A program made the translations under genes and the position numbers. Positions 30,945-41,640 of a DNA stretch of 64,000 bases are shown here, piece by piece (position 1 is the first letter of the stretch; each line of letters opens with the position of its first letter). This stretch comes from Ailurus styani. Its lineage: Eukaryota; Chordata; Mammalia; Carnivora; Ailuridae. The notes below the pieces were generated by a model. It worked only from the letters and a program-made list of their open reading frames with translations, was not told where the DNA came from and made no database searches. The stretch spans positions 458,595-522,594 of the forward strand of contig LNAC01000377.1 of assembly GCA_002007465.1 (NCBI GenBank). The letters run 5' to 3'.

Positions 30945-32149
30945 GGAGTAACAGATGTGTACATCATGGACTGGCGCACAGGGGAACTAGAGACGCCTCC
31001 CCCCACATCAGCCTCGACAGAACACGCCCCCAGGTTTAGTGGGCCAGATAAGAATGTTCTACCGGGTCATGCAGTGAAATTCAACTTCTCTCCCTTTCCT
31101 GCTCCATCACTTAGTACATCACGAGGCATCTGACTGCCTAGGGGGCGATGTTTTCTCTAGCCCTTCCACTACTACCATTGTGAAGTTGTACTTTCTACTC
31201 CCAGTCTTTAATGTTGATCCTTTAAACATTTGTGTACTTGTTTAACTTTCTACTTTGCTGACAGCCTAGAGGGAAGTGGCATCTTTATCTTCCTCCCTCA
31301 TATTCCCCACAATGCAGACTTCTTTGTCTAGAATGGAAGCCTATTTTCCAATGCAGAAAAGGCACTGTAGTTGTTTCCTGGTTGACAGCCATGTGGTGGA
31401 GTAAGGAAGGTGTGCTGGGAACTCAGAAGGCTGTGGGGGAGACAACGGGGGTGGGGGGGGGAGTTGCTGGGTCCCAGGGCAGGACACCAGAGCCAGTCAC
31501 AGACGGCTGTCCGAGCGTGGGCTGTGGCCAGGGTCGTGCTGGGTGGGCGACAAGAACCCAAGCACGGCCCCAGGGCCGGGGGCCTTGCCAACAAGCCACC
31601 CACTCTATGTGAGTGGGGAACTTAGGGCCACCTGCTCCCCGAGCACTGGCCACCAACAGCCCAGTGATCAAGCGTGTGGGGGCAGGGGGGGCAGCCTTGC
31701 CCAACTCACTGTGGGGCTCCCCTCGGAGGACAATCTCCACATGCCCTAGGGCCCCAAGCAGGTAGTGAGGAGGGGCTCCCCTGCTCTTCTTTGAGGTGAA
31801 AACCCACACGCGAGAGCACCCCAGGCTGGGACGGCCCGGGAGTTATTCCTGCTACACCCCCTCAAAGTCCCCGGCTTTCTCTTTTCCTTCTATTCTTTGC
31901 CTTTCCATTTAACTGGGCCAAAAATCATGCCAGTGACAAATCATCCCAAGGGAAAGAGAAACTGAGAGGAGATCTGAAGTCGGAACAAAGTCAGAACCAG
32001 AGCCTGCAGCCTTGGCAGGTCCTCGAGTCCCAGAAAGCCCTTCAGAGGATCTACCCACGGTTCCCCCCACCTCACCAGCCTGTCGACTTACATTTGTCAT
32101 TCTTCTGGAACCAGCTAGCCAGATGAATATAGAGTATTTTTCATTCCCT
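30945..32149. other. Unique DNA with faint L2-like patch
   Basis: No gene. About 31150-31320 has a pyrimidine-rich L2-like texture. A G-run at 31446-31461 is a simple homopolymer tract. The frames at 31.3-31.8 kb have no domain. Confidence 0.35.
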
Positions 32150-32745
32150 ACTCAGGACGCAGAGTGATCTTTTTAGAATGTAAAGTGGGTCTTGTCCTTC
32201 CCCTATATAAAACCTCTTGATGGCTCCCCATGCCCCCTTACCATAAAGTCCAAATTCCTTACAGGGCCTCACAGGGCCCTGTGTGCCCTGGCTGCCGGCT
32301 GCTTTTCTAGCCTGACGCCTGACTACGGCGCTGTTGTACTCTTTCCACCAGCCCGGCCGCGCCCGCAGCCCTTGGCTCCCTGGAACTGCTGGCCCCACGG
32401 CAGGCTCTCACCCGGAGCACCCCTGCTCCTCTGGCCCTGCTCACTCCTTCTCATCATTCAAATTTCAACTTAAATGTCGCCTCCCTCTCCCACCACCCAT
32501 GGATGTGAGGCACCACCACCCACGTTTGCTTTCCCCAGTGCCATTTCCCGCTCTTTGCGACACTTCCCCCAGTGGGGATTGCTTAGCCATTGGCTGGTTT
32601 TCTTGTTTATTGCCCGCACCCCATATGGCTGTATGTCCCCCTGAAAAGGACCCTGCCTTGCTCACTGCCGTTTCCCCAGCACCCCAAACAACGCCAGACT
32701 ATCCACCAGCTACTCAGTAATTACTTGTTCAATGGGTGAACTGTC
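32150..32745 (+). mobile_element. LINE-2, long 3' segment
   Basis: Begins 'cagagtgatctttttagaatgtaaag', passes 'cctcttgatggctccccatgcc', 'ataaagtccaaattccttacagggcctcac', 'catcattcaaatttcaacttaaatgtcgcctcc' and ends 'actcagtaattacttgttcaatggg'. This is the full remembered order of the L2 3' end. One of the longest L2 copies in the window. Confidence 0.85.
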
Positions 32746-32849
32746 TTATTAAATAAGCATCTGTTGAGCATTCCAAGGTGGCGGTGAAGAACAAGTGAGA
32801 TAACGCTCTGCAAATATGACTGGTTATCACTGTCAGCGTCATCGCTATT

Positions 32850-33200
32850 TCTCCCCGAGATGACCGCACGAAACTCAGCATGGGCCAGCCACCAGCTGGT
32901 TTTGCCAGGCTGGTTAGTTCCAGCACAATCTGAACAACAGCAACCATTGAAAAGGTCAAGGTTTCACCACACTTTGCACAACAAGGATCATTTACAGTCC
33001 AATCATTTGGATTCATTTCTTGACTTAGGTTTGATCTGTTTTTGTCAAGCAAGCAAATATATATTGATATTTGCAAAGAGCTTCATGCATGTGGTGCCCA
33101 CTGAAATATGGTTGCATTTTCCATAGTAATTGTCTCTAGAAGCTCATTCCCAGCTGCGCTGGCTCATTTAGCTAATCTGCAGTAAGTGCGGTATTGATCC
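32850..33200. promoter_or_regulatory. Candidate conserved non-coding element
   Basis: Repeat-free text with balanced composition and regulatory-like words such as 'tttgcaaagagcttcatgcatg', 'ccatagtaattgtctc' and 'tcatttagctaatctgcag'. Judged by absence of repeats and homeobox-type cores; not aligned. Confidence 0.35.
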
Positions 33201-33499
33201 AAGCAGCAAGGGAGGAGCACAATAGCCTGGCCCACAGAAGGGTGATGACTTTGGCTGCATGGTCACTTCACAGACTTGGCTGACATCTAAAAGTCACACT
33301 GAGATGGTCTGGAAAATCAGCCCTGTGCCCTGACCTCACCCCCAGCCACCACCACCCATATTCGCATAGGCAGTGGCATCTGAGCTGGCCACAAGGAGAG
33401 CCGCAACGTGATGACGCATTTCAAGGAGACCTTATCACCCCCAAGAAAGAGCCCTTGCCACTCATTCTTTTTATTCACTCATAATGGACAATGTCTTCT

Positions 33500-33875
33500 A
33501 AAAAATTTTAATACTCAATGCTCGCTAAGATGCATTAAAATTGATATTCTTATATGCTGTTAATAAGCCTATAAATGTCCAGAAATAGGGGATTGGTTCC
33601 CAGAATCACCTATTGTACATCTTTTCAAAGAATACTCTCAGTCACGGAAAAGCATGTTTGATTTATGAGGTGGGGGATGAGAAGGAAGCAGCTTTCAAAA
33701 CAGTGTGGACAATACGTGCAACACCATCCCAGAGTGTTTAAAACTAAATTTGCATATATACATAGAAAGCTTACTGGGTTGATCAAAGAGGCGGTGGGTG
33801 CCCAGGGAAATGTATTATTCTCTATCCTGTCTGTATTTGAAATATTTCACAATTTAAAAAATGGAAGAAAAAAAG
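33500..33875 (+). mobile_element. LINE-1M 3' end
   Basis: 'aaatgtccagaaataggggattggtt' and the terminal 'ctgtatttgaaatatttcacaattt' followed by an A-rich stretch are typical of the end of an older L1M element. Coding remnants are not intact. Confidence 0.75.
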
Positions 33876-33965
33876 ACTGAACACATGTATGCCAAAACAT
33901 CAAAAGGAGAGGCAGGATCCCAGACTGTTTTTATTTCCTTCTGTCTATATTTTTCAAATGTTCTT

Positions 33966-34078
33966 TTCTTTTTTTAAGAAGGCTTCACATCCACGTGGAG
34001 CCCAGCGAGGGGCTTGATCTCAGCATCCTGAAAGCTGAGATCAAGAGTCGGCCACGTACTCACTTCACCAGGCACCCC
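33966..34078 (-). mobile_element. Old CAN SINE, short and diverged
   Basis: Reverse-orientation SINE body with a T-rich start, 'gggcttgatctcagcatcctg' and 'gagatcaagagtcggccacgtactc', ending 'ccaggcacccc'. It has a perfect 18-base target-site duplication, 'tatttttcaaatgttctt' (33948-33965 and 34079-34096). At 113 bases it lacks the CT tract and part of the body. Confidence 0.88.
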
Positions 34079-34224
34079 TATTTTTCAAATGTTCTTAAAT
34101 ACACTAGAATTCTTTTAGGATCCAAAAAGAAAAGCAAGAAAACTTCCTTTACAAACAAAGCAACTGTTGCACATAGCTAGCATGCTGAGGGCCTGGGGAG
34201 GTGTGATGGAGAGAGCCAGCCGGG

Positions 34225-34345
34225 GACAGAAAACAGGCATTCCAGGAAGGAGCGATGCTCCGAGGCAGGGAAACACCTTATCTGGAAAAGGTGGTGAATC
34301 CTTTAGTTTGGCTGGTTAGAGCCTGTGAAAGGTAGACCTGACTAG
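34225..34345 (-). mobile_element. LINE-2 fragment, reverse
   Basis: 'acaggcattccaggaaggagcgatgctccgaggcaggg' and 'tttagtttggctggttagagcc' match the reverse L2 phrase order. Confidence 0.6.
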
Positions 34346-34604
34346 AAGGGTCAGAAGCCCCCAGAATCACATGACCAGGAGCCAGAGAAAGGAGGGCAGG
34401 GAGGGATGTGAGGGGGGAGGTGTGGAGAAGAGCTCTTGGTGTTGGAATGGCCCCTGCAGGCTGGACCCACGCGGCAAACACGGCATCCAGCCGAGAGGCT
34501 GGGATATGGCCAGGTGGGAGCCAAGTGGGCCAAGCCCAAGGCAGTGGCAGCTGGGTCACCCAGGATACATCCCCCAAGACCCAGCACAGGCTCTCTGGGG
34601 TGGC

Positions 34605-34775
34605 AATTAAGAGCTCCAGCTGAGGGGCCAGACTGCCTGGTTGGATCCTGGCTTTGCCGCTCACTAGCTGTGTGATCATAAGCAAGGACAGAACCTTTCT
34701 GCCCCTCAGTGTTTTCATCTGCACAGTGGGGATAATAATAATGGTATCAGAGAGCTGTTGAGAGACTGCGTCGAC
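34605..34775 (+). mobile_element. MIR SINE
   Basis: 'gccagactgcctggttggatcctggctttgccgctcactagctgtgtgatc' then 'ctcagtgttttcatctgcacagtggggataataataatgg': forward MIR from its 5' part to the core. It explains the Ile-rich run in the 232-codon minus-strand frame that crosses it. Confidence 0.92.
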
Positions 34776-35439
34776 AGATGTGAAGCGTTGGCAACAGGGC
34801 CTCGTGGAAAGTAACCGTGTGGGCTGGCTGGCGGTACTTCCTCCGGCCTGAGGCCACCCACGGTGCCCGGTGGTGCACTGGGGCCTGTTACCCCAGGACC
34901 ACCTGTACCAGCGAGGGCCACCAGCCAAGGCACGATGTAGGCCCCACCTCTTATCCTCCCCGCAAAAGCTGTCCAAGAGTTAAAATGTTGACAAAGTCAG
35001 GATTGGGAGAGACTAGAAAAATGTCATCGAAAGTGTCAGTGACCCAGCCTCTGGTCCCAGGTTTGGCCTTAACTCCCAGATCAGAAGTCAGGGTGAAGAT
35101 CACTGTCCTGGGACAAAATTCCTAGGTCTCTGACTGATGACAGTGCCCTCAGAAATGGCTTCCTCTCCCAGGCCCCGGGCCCACCTGTTCCGACTCTACG
35201 TGCAACCTGTGCTGGGAGGTTACTACCGGAGAGCCGTTTCCCTCATCTAAACCGGCTTTTAACAACACCTGTCCTAGGGCCGAGGTCCATCCGCTCATGA
35301 GGAAATAAACAATTCCATTTACCCACTGCACAAACTTTGCACCCACCCGTCCCTAATGCAATCTGTAAGTGGCTTCTTTAAAAATCAAAGTTGGAGGCAG
35401 AGCTGCCTTTGGTCTGATCGGACAGGAGAGGCTGGTGGG
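34776..35439. other. Unique DNA
   Basis: No gene or repeat recognised. Composition is mixed, with CpG scattered around 34850-34930. Confidence 0.35.
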
Positions 35440-36060
35440 AGGAGGCATCTCCCCAGCATCCCTACCTCCTTTTCTATTTTCAGACCCTCGGAAGTGATGA
35501 ACAGGCTCATTCCAAGGCAAAGGAAATGTACAATCAATCCATGCCTTTAAGGGCTGGGCTACAATTTAAGGAGAGGAGGCGAAAAGATAAATAAAAAGGC
35601 CTATTTTCAAGAGAGAGCCATTTAAGCCGAGAGAGGCTGCAATAATGTGCACACCAGCTCTGCTTAAATTTGTCCCTGGCTCTCTCAAAATCGCCCTGAG
35701 ATAATCAAAAGGAAGCGAAGAGGAACAACAGACTCCAGTTCAGAAGAGGATGTGGTAATTAGCACCCGATGCCTGCACCCTGCTGTCAGGCGGAGCAGTT
35801 GGTCACCGTGGGGCCTCCTGCTGTCTTCCGCGGCAGAAGACACTTGGACTCTTCCTATCTTGCCCTGAAGTTGGAAAGCACAGAACTGCCACATCCATGA
35901 CTGTATTTATAAAATCATCTCTCAAAGAGATAAATGACTTCCTCCACCCGGCGTTGTCCGACCTGGGTCTGGGAATAGATAAATTCATTTACTCGGGAGC
36001 AAGATCTCCATTTTTCTCCCGGTGCCATCTATAATCCCATCTCTTTCACTGTTTGAGACA
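35440..36060. promoter_or_regulatory. Candidate conserved non-coding block
   Basis: Over 600 bases with no recognisable repeat. It holds 'ggctacaatttaagg', 'tggtaattagcacc', GATA-type 'gagataatc' and 'gagataaatg', and 'tgactgtatttataaaatc'. Dense TAAT, GATA and A/T-rich words in a repeat-free run are typical of developmental enhancers. Inference only. Confidence 0.35.
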
Positions 36061-36574
36061 CTAAGGGTGATGAATGTGCCCCAGTCATGGGCCGAGAGCT
36101 GAAATCCTCACTGGGAGGACCGAGCAGCTGATCTGAGAGCCAGGCCCATGCGACAACCTTCTCTCGGGGCCGGCTGAGTTCTGGAAGCCACAACGCAGAC
36201 GGGTCCTCTGGAAGGAATGGCACCAGGCTCCAGGCAGGGGTTCTTTTGTCCCCACATCAGAGCTATCTACCTGGGTCTGGACAGGCTGAAGGCTGCCCCG
36301 TAGAACAGCAAGGCCCCTTTCATGTCCCCCGTAGCAGGAGACAAGGACAGGCTGGGATCAGAGGAAGGCAGGACTGGACAGTCTGGCCCCACCAGGTAGT
36401 CCGAACTCCGCTCCTACAAGAAGCCTAGAATTGGGCCTCAAGAAAGATTCTCTGTTGCTGGTAATTCCTCCTGGGGATTTTAATAAAGCCAGACCGCAAA
36501 AGTTACCCTCTTCTGTCTCTTCACTGCTCTTCCAGGCCTGTGGGTCAGGATCATCCAAACCCCACAAGCCACAG
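36061..36574. other. Unique DNA
   Basis: No gene or repeat recognised. Confidence 0.35.
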
Positions 36575-36665
36575 TCTCCTCATCCATATAAAGGGGATCT
36601 AATTCCTATCCTGCAAGGATTCGGGGAGGCCATGCACAGGCATCGGTAAGATGTTCCGGTCGTTA
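36575..36665 (+). mobile_element. MIR fragment
   Basis: 'acagtctcctcatccatataaaggggatctaattcctatcctgc' then 'gattcggggaggcc' is the forward MIR core to 3' part. Confidence 0.6.
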
Positions 36666-38218
36666 TTATTCTGTCCTAACCAATCAGACTGCAGCAGGAC
36701 ACCTGGCCCAGTGTGGCTCAGCCCCCACAGCCCGAAGGTACCACTGGGGAGCCGAAAAATAAATCACAAATAAAACATGAGGCCCGGCCCCCAACCTGGA
36801 CCTATCATATCCCACCTCTGCCAGAGAAGCTGGCGTGGTTATTTCTCGGTGTGCAGCCGGGGCTGAGGAGCTGTGGTCCGGTCCGCTCCCTCACCCACCC
36901 CTTTCCTCAGGCCCCGGGGTCAGCTCCTCATCAGGTCTGAATGATCAACACGTGCATGTTGCCTCAGGGGCAGCGGTCCTCCCGAGAGGCAAAGGAATGA
37001 TGCCACACGGGTTAAGAGCAGGGACACGTCAGCGGGGACACTGGCTGATGACAGGGAAGCAGATGTTTACGGAGGCTGTTTGAGTGCTGGGCGTGGACTG
37101 TGTCTCAGTCCCCATCACGACGCTTGGAGTGGCACTGGCAGGAAGCAATGTGACCGCGGGGAGCACTGAGGCTTAGAGGATACCCTGTGGCACAAGAGGA
37201 TTTTGCCTCTGGCCTGGTGACTGGGGCACATTCCTTGCTCTACCTCTCTGTGCACCAGGTCCTGACTCGGAGGAGGAGGGGGCCCCAGAAGCTACAGCCC
37301 CGGTTCTGAAGTCACTCTGGTGTAGTATGAAGGGCGCGTGCTTGGCTGACGGCCCATGTGCATTCACACCAGTGCTTCTAACCCTGCCCAGGCTCTGACT
37401 TTCAAGCCGGTGATGGCAGAATGAGGTGGGCTCCCAGAATGGTGACCTGGAGGGCAAGGGGCCTGACCCCCGGGTCCGAAGTCTTCATGACTGTAGCACA
37501 TGGGCTCGGCCGGAGATTAAGCCACAGACTCTCTTCCCCACGGGTCCTCATGCACGCCCCACTGAACGCTGCGCGCGGGCTTGTACGTAGGTGGGGGAGC
37601 TGTCCAAAGGCACTTGCCAGCTACTGGCAGAGCTCGGGATCCCAGGCTGGCCTCGAAGTACAGGACTCCTTTTCCTAAAAGAGGGACATTGTAGGAGCTT
37701 TGGCCAAGGGCAGGTTCTTCTCAAATAAATAAGCCTCCTGTCCAGCTTGGATCTGGACTCTTGGCCTCAGTTCAACCTCACGGCTGTGGGGTAGACACAG
37801 TAGCATGACGCTCAATGTCTTGTCTCGTTCCTTCCAGTTGGCCTTCCTGTGCCATAGAGCCAAGAAGGCCTAAAGCCCCATTTCCCGGAGGCCCCTGCCG
37901 CTGAGGGTCCAGATGGGATTCAGGTTCAGCCAGTCAGATGCACCTGAGCAGTGTCTTCGGCAGGGGAAGGCGGGGCAGGGCTCAGCTCAGGCTGCAGTAT
38001 TTGCAGGGGCCATCACATGTCAAGGAGCACGGCCCAGGCACCATTGCTTTACAGCTGTGGGTCTAGCATGTTCCCCCATTCCCTGACTCCGGCAGAGCTG
38101 GGGCTCCTCTGGCAAGCCAGCTCTGCAGTGTTGTCCTGGGAGTCATTTCTGGAGACCCGGCCAAGAGTCTACTCCTCTCACCCTCCAAACAGACAATAAG
38201 CACCTAGTTCCCTGTCTT
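36666..38218. other. Unique DNA
   Basis: GC-rich unique sequence with no recognised exon or repeat. Confidence 0.35.
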
Positions 38219-38234
38219 AAATCCCTTTCTTCTT

Positions 38235-38427
38235 CTTTTTTTTAAGATTATTTATTTATTTGAGAGAGAGAGAGAGAGTGAGAGAGAGCATGAGAGAGGA
38301 GAAGGTCGGAGGGAGAAGCAGACTCTCCATGGAGCTGGGAGCCCGATGTGGGACTCGATCCCGGAACTGCAGGATCATGACCTGAGCTGAAGGCAGTTGC
38401 TCAACTGACTGAGCCACCCAGGCGCCC
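38235..38427 (-). mobile_element. CAN SINE, reverse, older subtype
   Basis: Runs from 'aagattatttatttatttgagaga' to 'actgagccacccaggcgccc'. Target-site duplication 'aaatccctttcttctt' is perfect at 38219-38234 and 38428-38443. Confidence 0.95.
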
Positions 38428-38585
38428 AAATCCCTTTCTTCTTAAGCAGCTAAAGTCATTCTGTTATCTGTAACTAAACGTGCGCTCCCTCCAGCTTCCC
38501 TGGCCTCTGCAGCAGGGCCCACATGAATAAGGGGGAGGTAGTACTGCCCCGAACTGGGGACCCGAGATGGTGAGCTCTGCCTCCA

Positions 38586-38603
38586 GCCTGCAGGGGGCAC
38601 TTG
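38586..38603 (+). promoter_or_regulatory. CTCF-like core
   Basis: 'cctgcagggggcacttgg' carries GCAGGGGGCA, matching the CTCF core variant. Motif only. Confidence 0.3.
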
Positions 38604-38689
38604 GGTGAAACACTTGTCTAACTGGAGCCTCGGTCTGCACAACTAGAAAGGGAGGAGCACAGGGCAGCCCAACCCCACTGGGCTTTCAG

Positions 38690-39060
38690 CAAATGCTGGC
38701 CCTTCAGAAGCTTAGTCTAGCCAAGGAGAGGAACTCCTACTAGGGAAACGGAGGCTAGACAGTGTCTCAGTTGTCCTGACAGATGATTCTGCAGAACAGT
38801 GTGACACAGAGGAGGGACAGCTCATGGGGGGCAGAGATAGGGGTGAGGAGTCAGGAGAGCATCCAGAGAGGGAGTCAGCATTGACAGGCTGGGGACAGGG
38901 AAAGGGGCAGTTATGGCTGAAGAACCATTTGAGCAGAGATACAAATGTGTGAACGGGTCTTGGGAGTTTGGGGAACAGTAAAGTGTAAGGCAAAGGAGGG
39001 GAGAGCCAGATGGGAAAGAATCCTCAGGAGGACACGGCCTGACCCTCTGGGGCCACGGGG
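38690..39060 (-). mobile_element. LINE-2 reverse segment
   Basis: 'ccttcagaagcttagtctagccaaggagagg' corresponds to the reverse L2 phrase 'ttatggagcttacagtctag..gggag'. This is followed by the purine-rich body and 'gttatggctgaagaaccatttgagcagag', as in long reverse L2 copies. Confidence 0.55.
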
Positions 39061-39139
39061 ACGCCAGGTAACCAGCCACGCCTGCTGCCATCCCAACTCC
39101 TGCCTCTTCACAGCCTACTGTGTCGACATCCCCAGCTAA

Positions 39140-39235
39140 GCTGTGAAGTGGGAGGCCAGTCATGTTTGTTCCATTTTATACATGAGGAAGCTGAGCCTCA
39201 GAGCCAAGAAGCCCACACAGGGAGCTCGGGGTGGG
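39140..39235 (-). mobile_element. MIR fragment, reverse
   Basis: 'ttccattttatacatgaggaagctgagcctcagagc' then 'cccacacagggagctcgggg' in reverse MIR order. Confidence 0.7.
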
Positions 39236-39514
39236 GGGCGTCGGGGGGAGGCTGGCTCCCAACCTTTAAGCCCGGCTCTTCGGCACCACGACCCCCGTCA
39301 GGGGGGTGGAGACCGGCTAATAGAGCAACCTCGAACTGCTGCTTTCAGCTGCTTGGCAGAAACCTGGTTTGAGGGCTGAGGAAGGGTCCTGGGCTTCTGC
39401 CAACAAAGACAAAGGCCTAGAGCGAGGGCAGCATGGCACTTAGCCCACTCCCCCAATCCCAGAGTCCTCCCAGTTCTCATGGCTTTAAGGAAAAAAGACA
39501 CAGGACCTGATCCC

Positions 39515-39665
39515 AATCTGATCCCAGTTCCGGGAAAGGCTCATCACCTCACCGAGTCTCAGCTGGCTCATCAGTAAAATGGGGATAACAAGCTCTGGTT
39601 ACCCTCAGGGTTTGGGGAGAAACAAATGTGATAAAGGATGTAAAGGCCTGTGGTGATCCACAGAC
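39515..39665 (+). mobile_element. MIR SINE
   Basis: 'ctcaccgagtctcagctggctcatcagtaaaatggggataacaagc' then 'gggtttggggagaaacaaatgtgataaagg' is the forward MIR core and beyond. Confidence 0.8.
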
Positions 39666-40409
39666 CCAGCTGTCAGGGCTCTTCACTCGAGGAATGGGGA
39701 TTCCACACACTCACCCTGCCCCTTGTTTCCTGTCTCTAACTGGTACTCCCATCCTCTCTACCCAGGCTGTCTGGCATCTCCCCGACAGCTCTCCCTCCAG
39801 TCTTTGTCCTGGTGGGCAGCAGCAGAGGGGGGTGACCAGACACGGGGGTAAAGGCCCTCAGCAGTGACGCTCCTTCCTGTTCTCTGGGCAGCAGAGGCCG
39901 AAACCCACGCAACCTGGGTTTGGCTGTGACCCTGCAGGGCCGAGGTGCTCACCCTTTTGTTTGGGGCATCTCCACACCTGCCGCCATCCCACCGCCAGCC
40001 CTGGGAGGAGTTCCATCCCATGAACTCCTCCCCTGTCACTATGGCAACACAGGCTCCCGATGCTTCCAAAGATAGGAGACAGGAGTGCCTATGCCAGGGC
40101 AGGCCTGCGCCCCTTCTCCAGACACACGGGTGAGCCAGAGACCTCGACCCACGTGCAGCCAGGCCAGCCGCACTACCCGATCTGCTCTGCGCCCAGTGCC
40201 GCCGGCCTCCCAGGAACCGCCCCACGCCGCCCCGGCCGATTGCTTTCAGCTTATTTTAGGTGACGTTTCTCCATGAACATGTGCATGCCTTTTCTCCCCA
40301 TAGCTCTGAAATCTAAGCAGGCTCAGAGCAGAGCTGGAGTTAGGCAGAGTAAGAGAACGGAGCAGCTGTACGCTCCCATTTTTTTCCACGGACTCACCAG
40401 TGTAAACCT
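39666..40409. other. Unique GC-rich DNA
   Basis: Two modest CpG clusters (39935-39995 and 40150-40240) without repeats. Neither is long enough to be called an island with confidence. Open frames here are unsupported. Confidence 0.35.
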
Positions 40410-40515
40410 CCGGAGTATATCTGGTGATTCCTCCCACTTTAGAGAAGAAATTGAGAGGTTAAGTAACATGTCCAAGGTCGCAATGCCATTAAATGAAGAC
40501 GATATTTGAATTCAG
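40410..40515 (-). mobile_element. MIR fragment, reverse
   Basis: 'cccactttagagaagaaattgagaggttaagtaacatgtccaaggtcgc' then 'gatatttgaattcagg' in reverse MIR order. Confidence 0.8.
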
Positions 40516-40534
40516 GGACGCTTTTAACTTGGTA

Positions 40535-40785
40535 TTTTTGACACTTACAAGGTTCTTGCAATCGGCCGGGCACTGTTCTATGCTGTATGCATATTCACTC
40601 TTTTAATCCTCATAACAATCCTATGGGGTAGGTACCGTCAATAGCTCCACCTTGCAGATAAGGTGTCAAGGCACAGAGAGGTTAAGTAATGTGCCCAGAG
40701 TCACACAGAAAGAGGTAGAGCCTGGATTCAAGCCCTGGCAGTCTGGCTCCTGAGTTTGTGTCCATAACCACTATACCACATTTGA
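40535..40785 (-). mobile_element. MIR SINE, near full length
   Basis: Excellent reverse MIR from 'gggcactgttctatgctgtatgc' through 'cttttaatcctcataacaatcctatggggtaggtacc', 'ggcacagagaggttaagtaatgtgcccagagtcacacag' and 'agcctggattcaagccctggcagtctggctcc' to 'aaccactataccac'. Confidence 0.95.
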
Positions 40786-41159
40786 TTATAATTCTAAGGC
40801 TCCTCACTCCCAGCTGTACCGCACCCCACCCTGAAGTCAAGAAACTGACTGCCTGACCACCTCTAGTAGCCACACCTGGCTTCTCTCACGGAACTGGCTG
40901 GCCTCCCAGACCAAGCAACTGGCTAGTTTTGAGGATTTTATCTTCCCAACCGTCCTGCATCTTCCTTTTCCAATTTCCCTCATGCTGAAAGTAATCTCAC
41001 GTTTCCACTCATTGCTCTGGACCTTAAAAGGCTCCCATTTGGAACAACAGCTGGGAATTGTCTTCCTTTAGAGAGAAGAGCCTTCCAGTACCCTCACAAG
41101 GGAAGTCCCCCTTGTCCTCCCACACTCAGCCTGTCTCCAAAGACCATTAATGCAATCAC
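40786..41159. other. Unique DNA
   Basis: No gene or repeat recognised. Confidence 0.35.
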
Positions 41160-41640
41160 TTAACAAGAGGCCAGCTCTAATAGAAAAGAAGAAAGAGGAG
41201 GAGCGGCATTGTTAGCGGTTTGAAGGGGAGAAGAAATCATAAAATCCATCAAACCTGTATTTGTCTCATTAAAAGTGTTTCTAATTTATAATGTCCTGGA
41301 ATGCAGATGCCGCCCAGCTGTGCGGGCCTGGTAGTGCTGCCTGGTGCACAGCCCCCACCACACTCCGGGGCCCCTTCTCCCACCTCGCTGGGACTGCCAT
41401 CAATTTCTGCTCATCAGCGGCACTTACAGTAAATGGATTCATTTGTGGCAATGGGAGCTGAGAGACAAAGGTGACAATATAATTAAGGTTTTTAATTCTA
41501 TGCCTGAACAGTTAAGTCCAGAACTCATGATAATTAGCTGGCTGTAATGAAAGATCTTTAATCGTTATTTTCCCTTTGTTTCCTATAATTGTTCATTTTG
41601 GCCAACTACATTTGTCCTTTCATTTGAATCTGGTTGCACA
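41160..41640. promoter_or_regulatory. Strongest candidate conserved non-coding element
   Basis: Repeat-free. Between 41476 and 41565 there are about six TAAT-type cores, including two TAATTA palindromes (41480-41485 and 41531-41536), with 'gctgtaatgaaag' and 'ctttaatcg' close by. The left half includes 'tctcattaaaagtgtttctaatttataatg'. Such clustering is typical of homeodomain-bound enhancers. Inference, not proven by alignment. Confidence 0.45.

Noticed and set aside
34278..34976. 232-codon minus-strand open frame
   Set aside because: It is translated from a reverse L2 patch, unique DNA and a MIR; the 'IIII' run comes from the MIR's ATAATAATAAT stretch.
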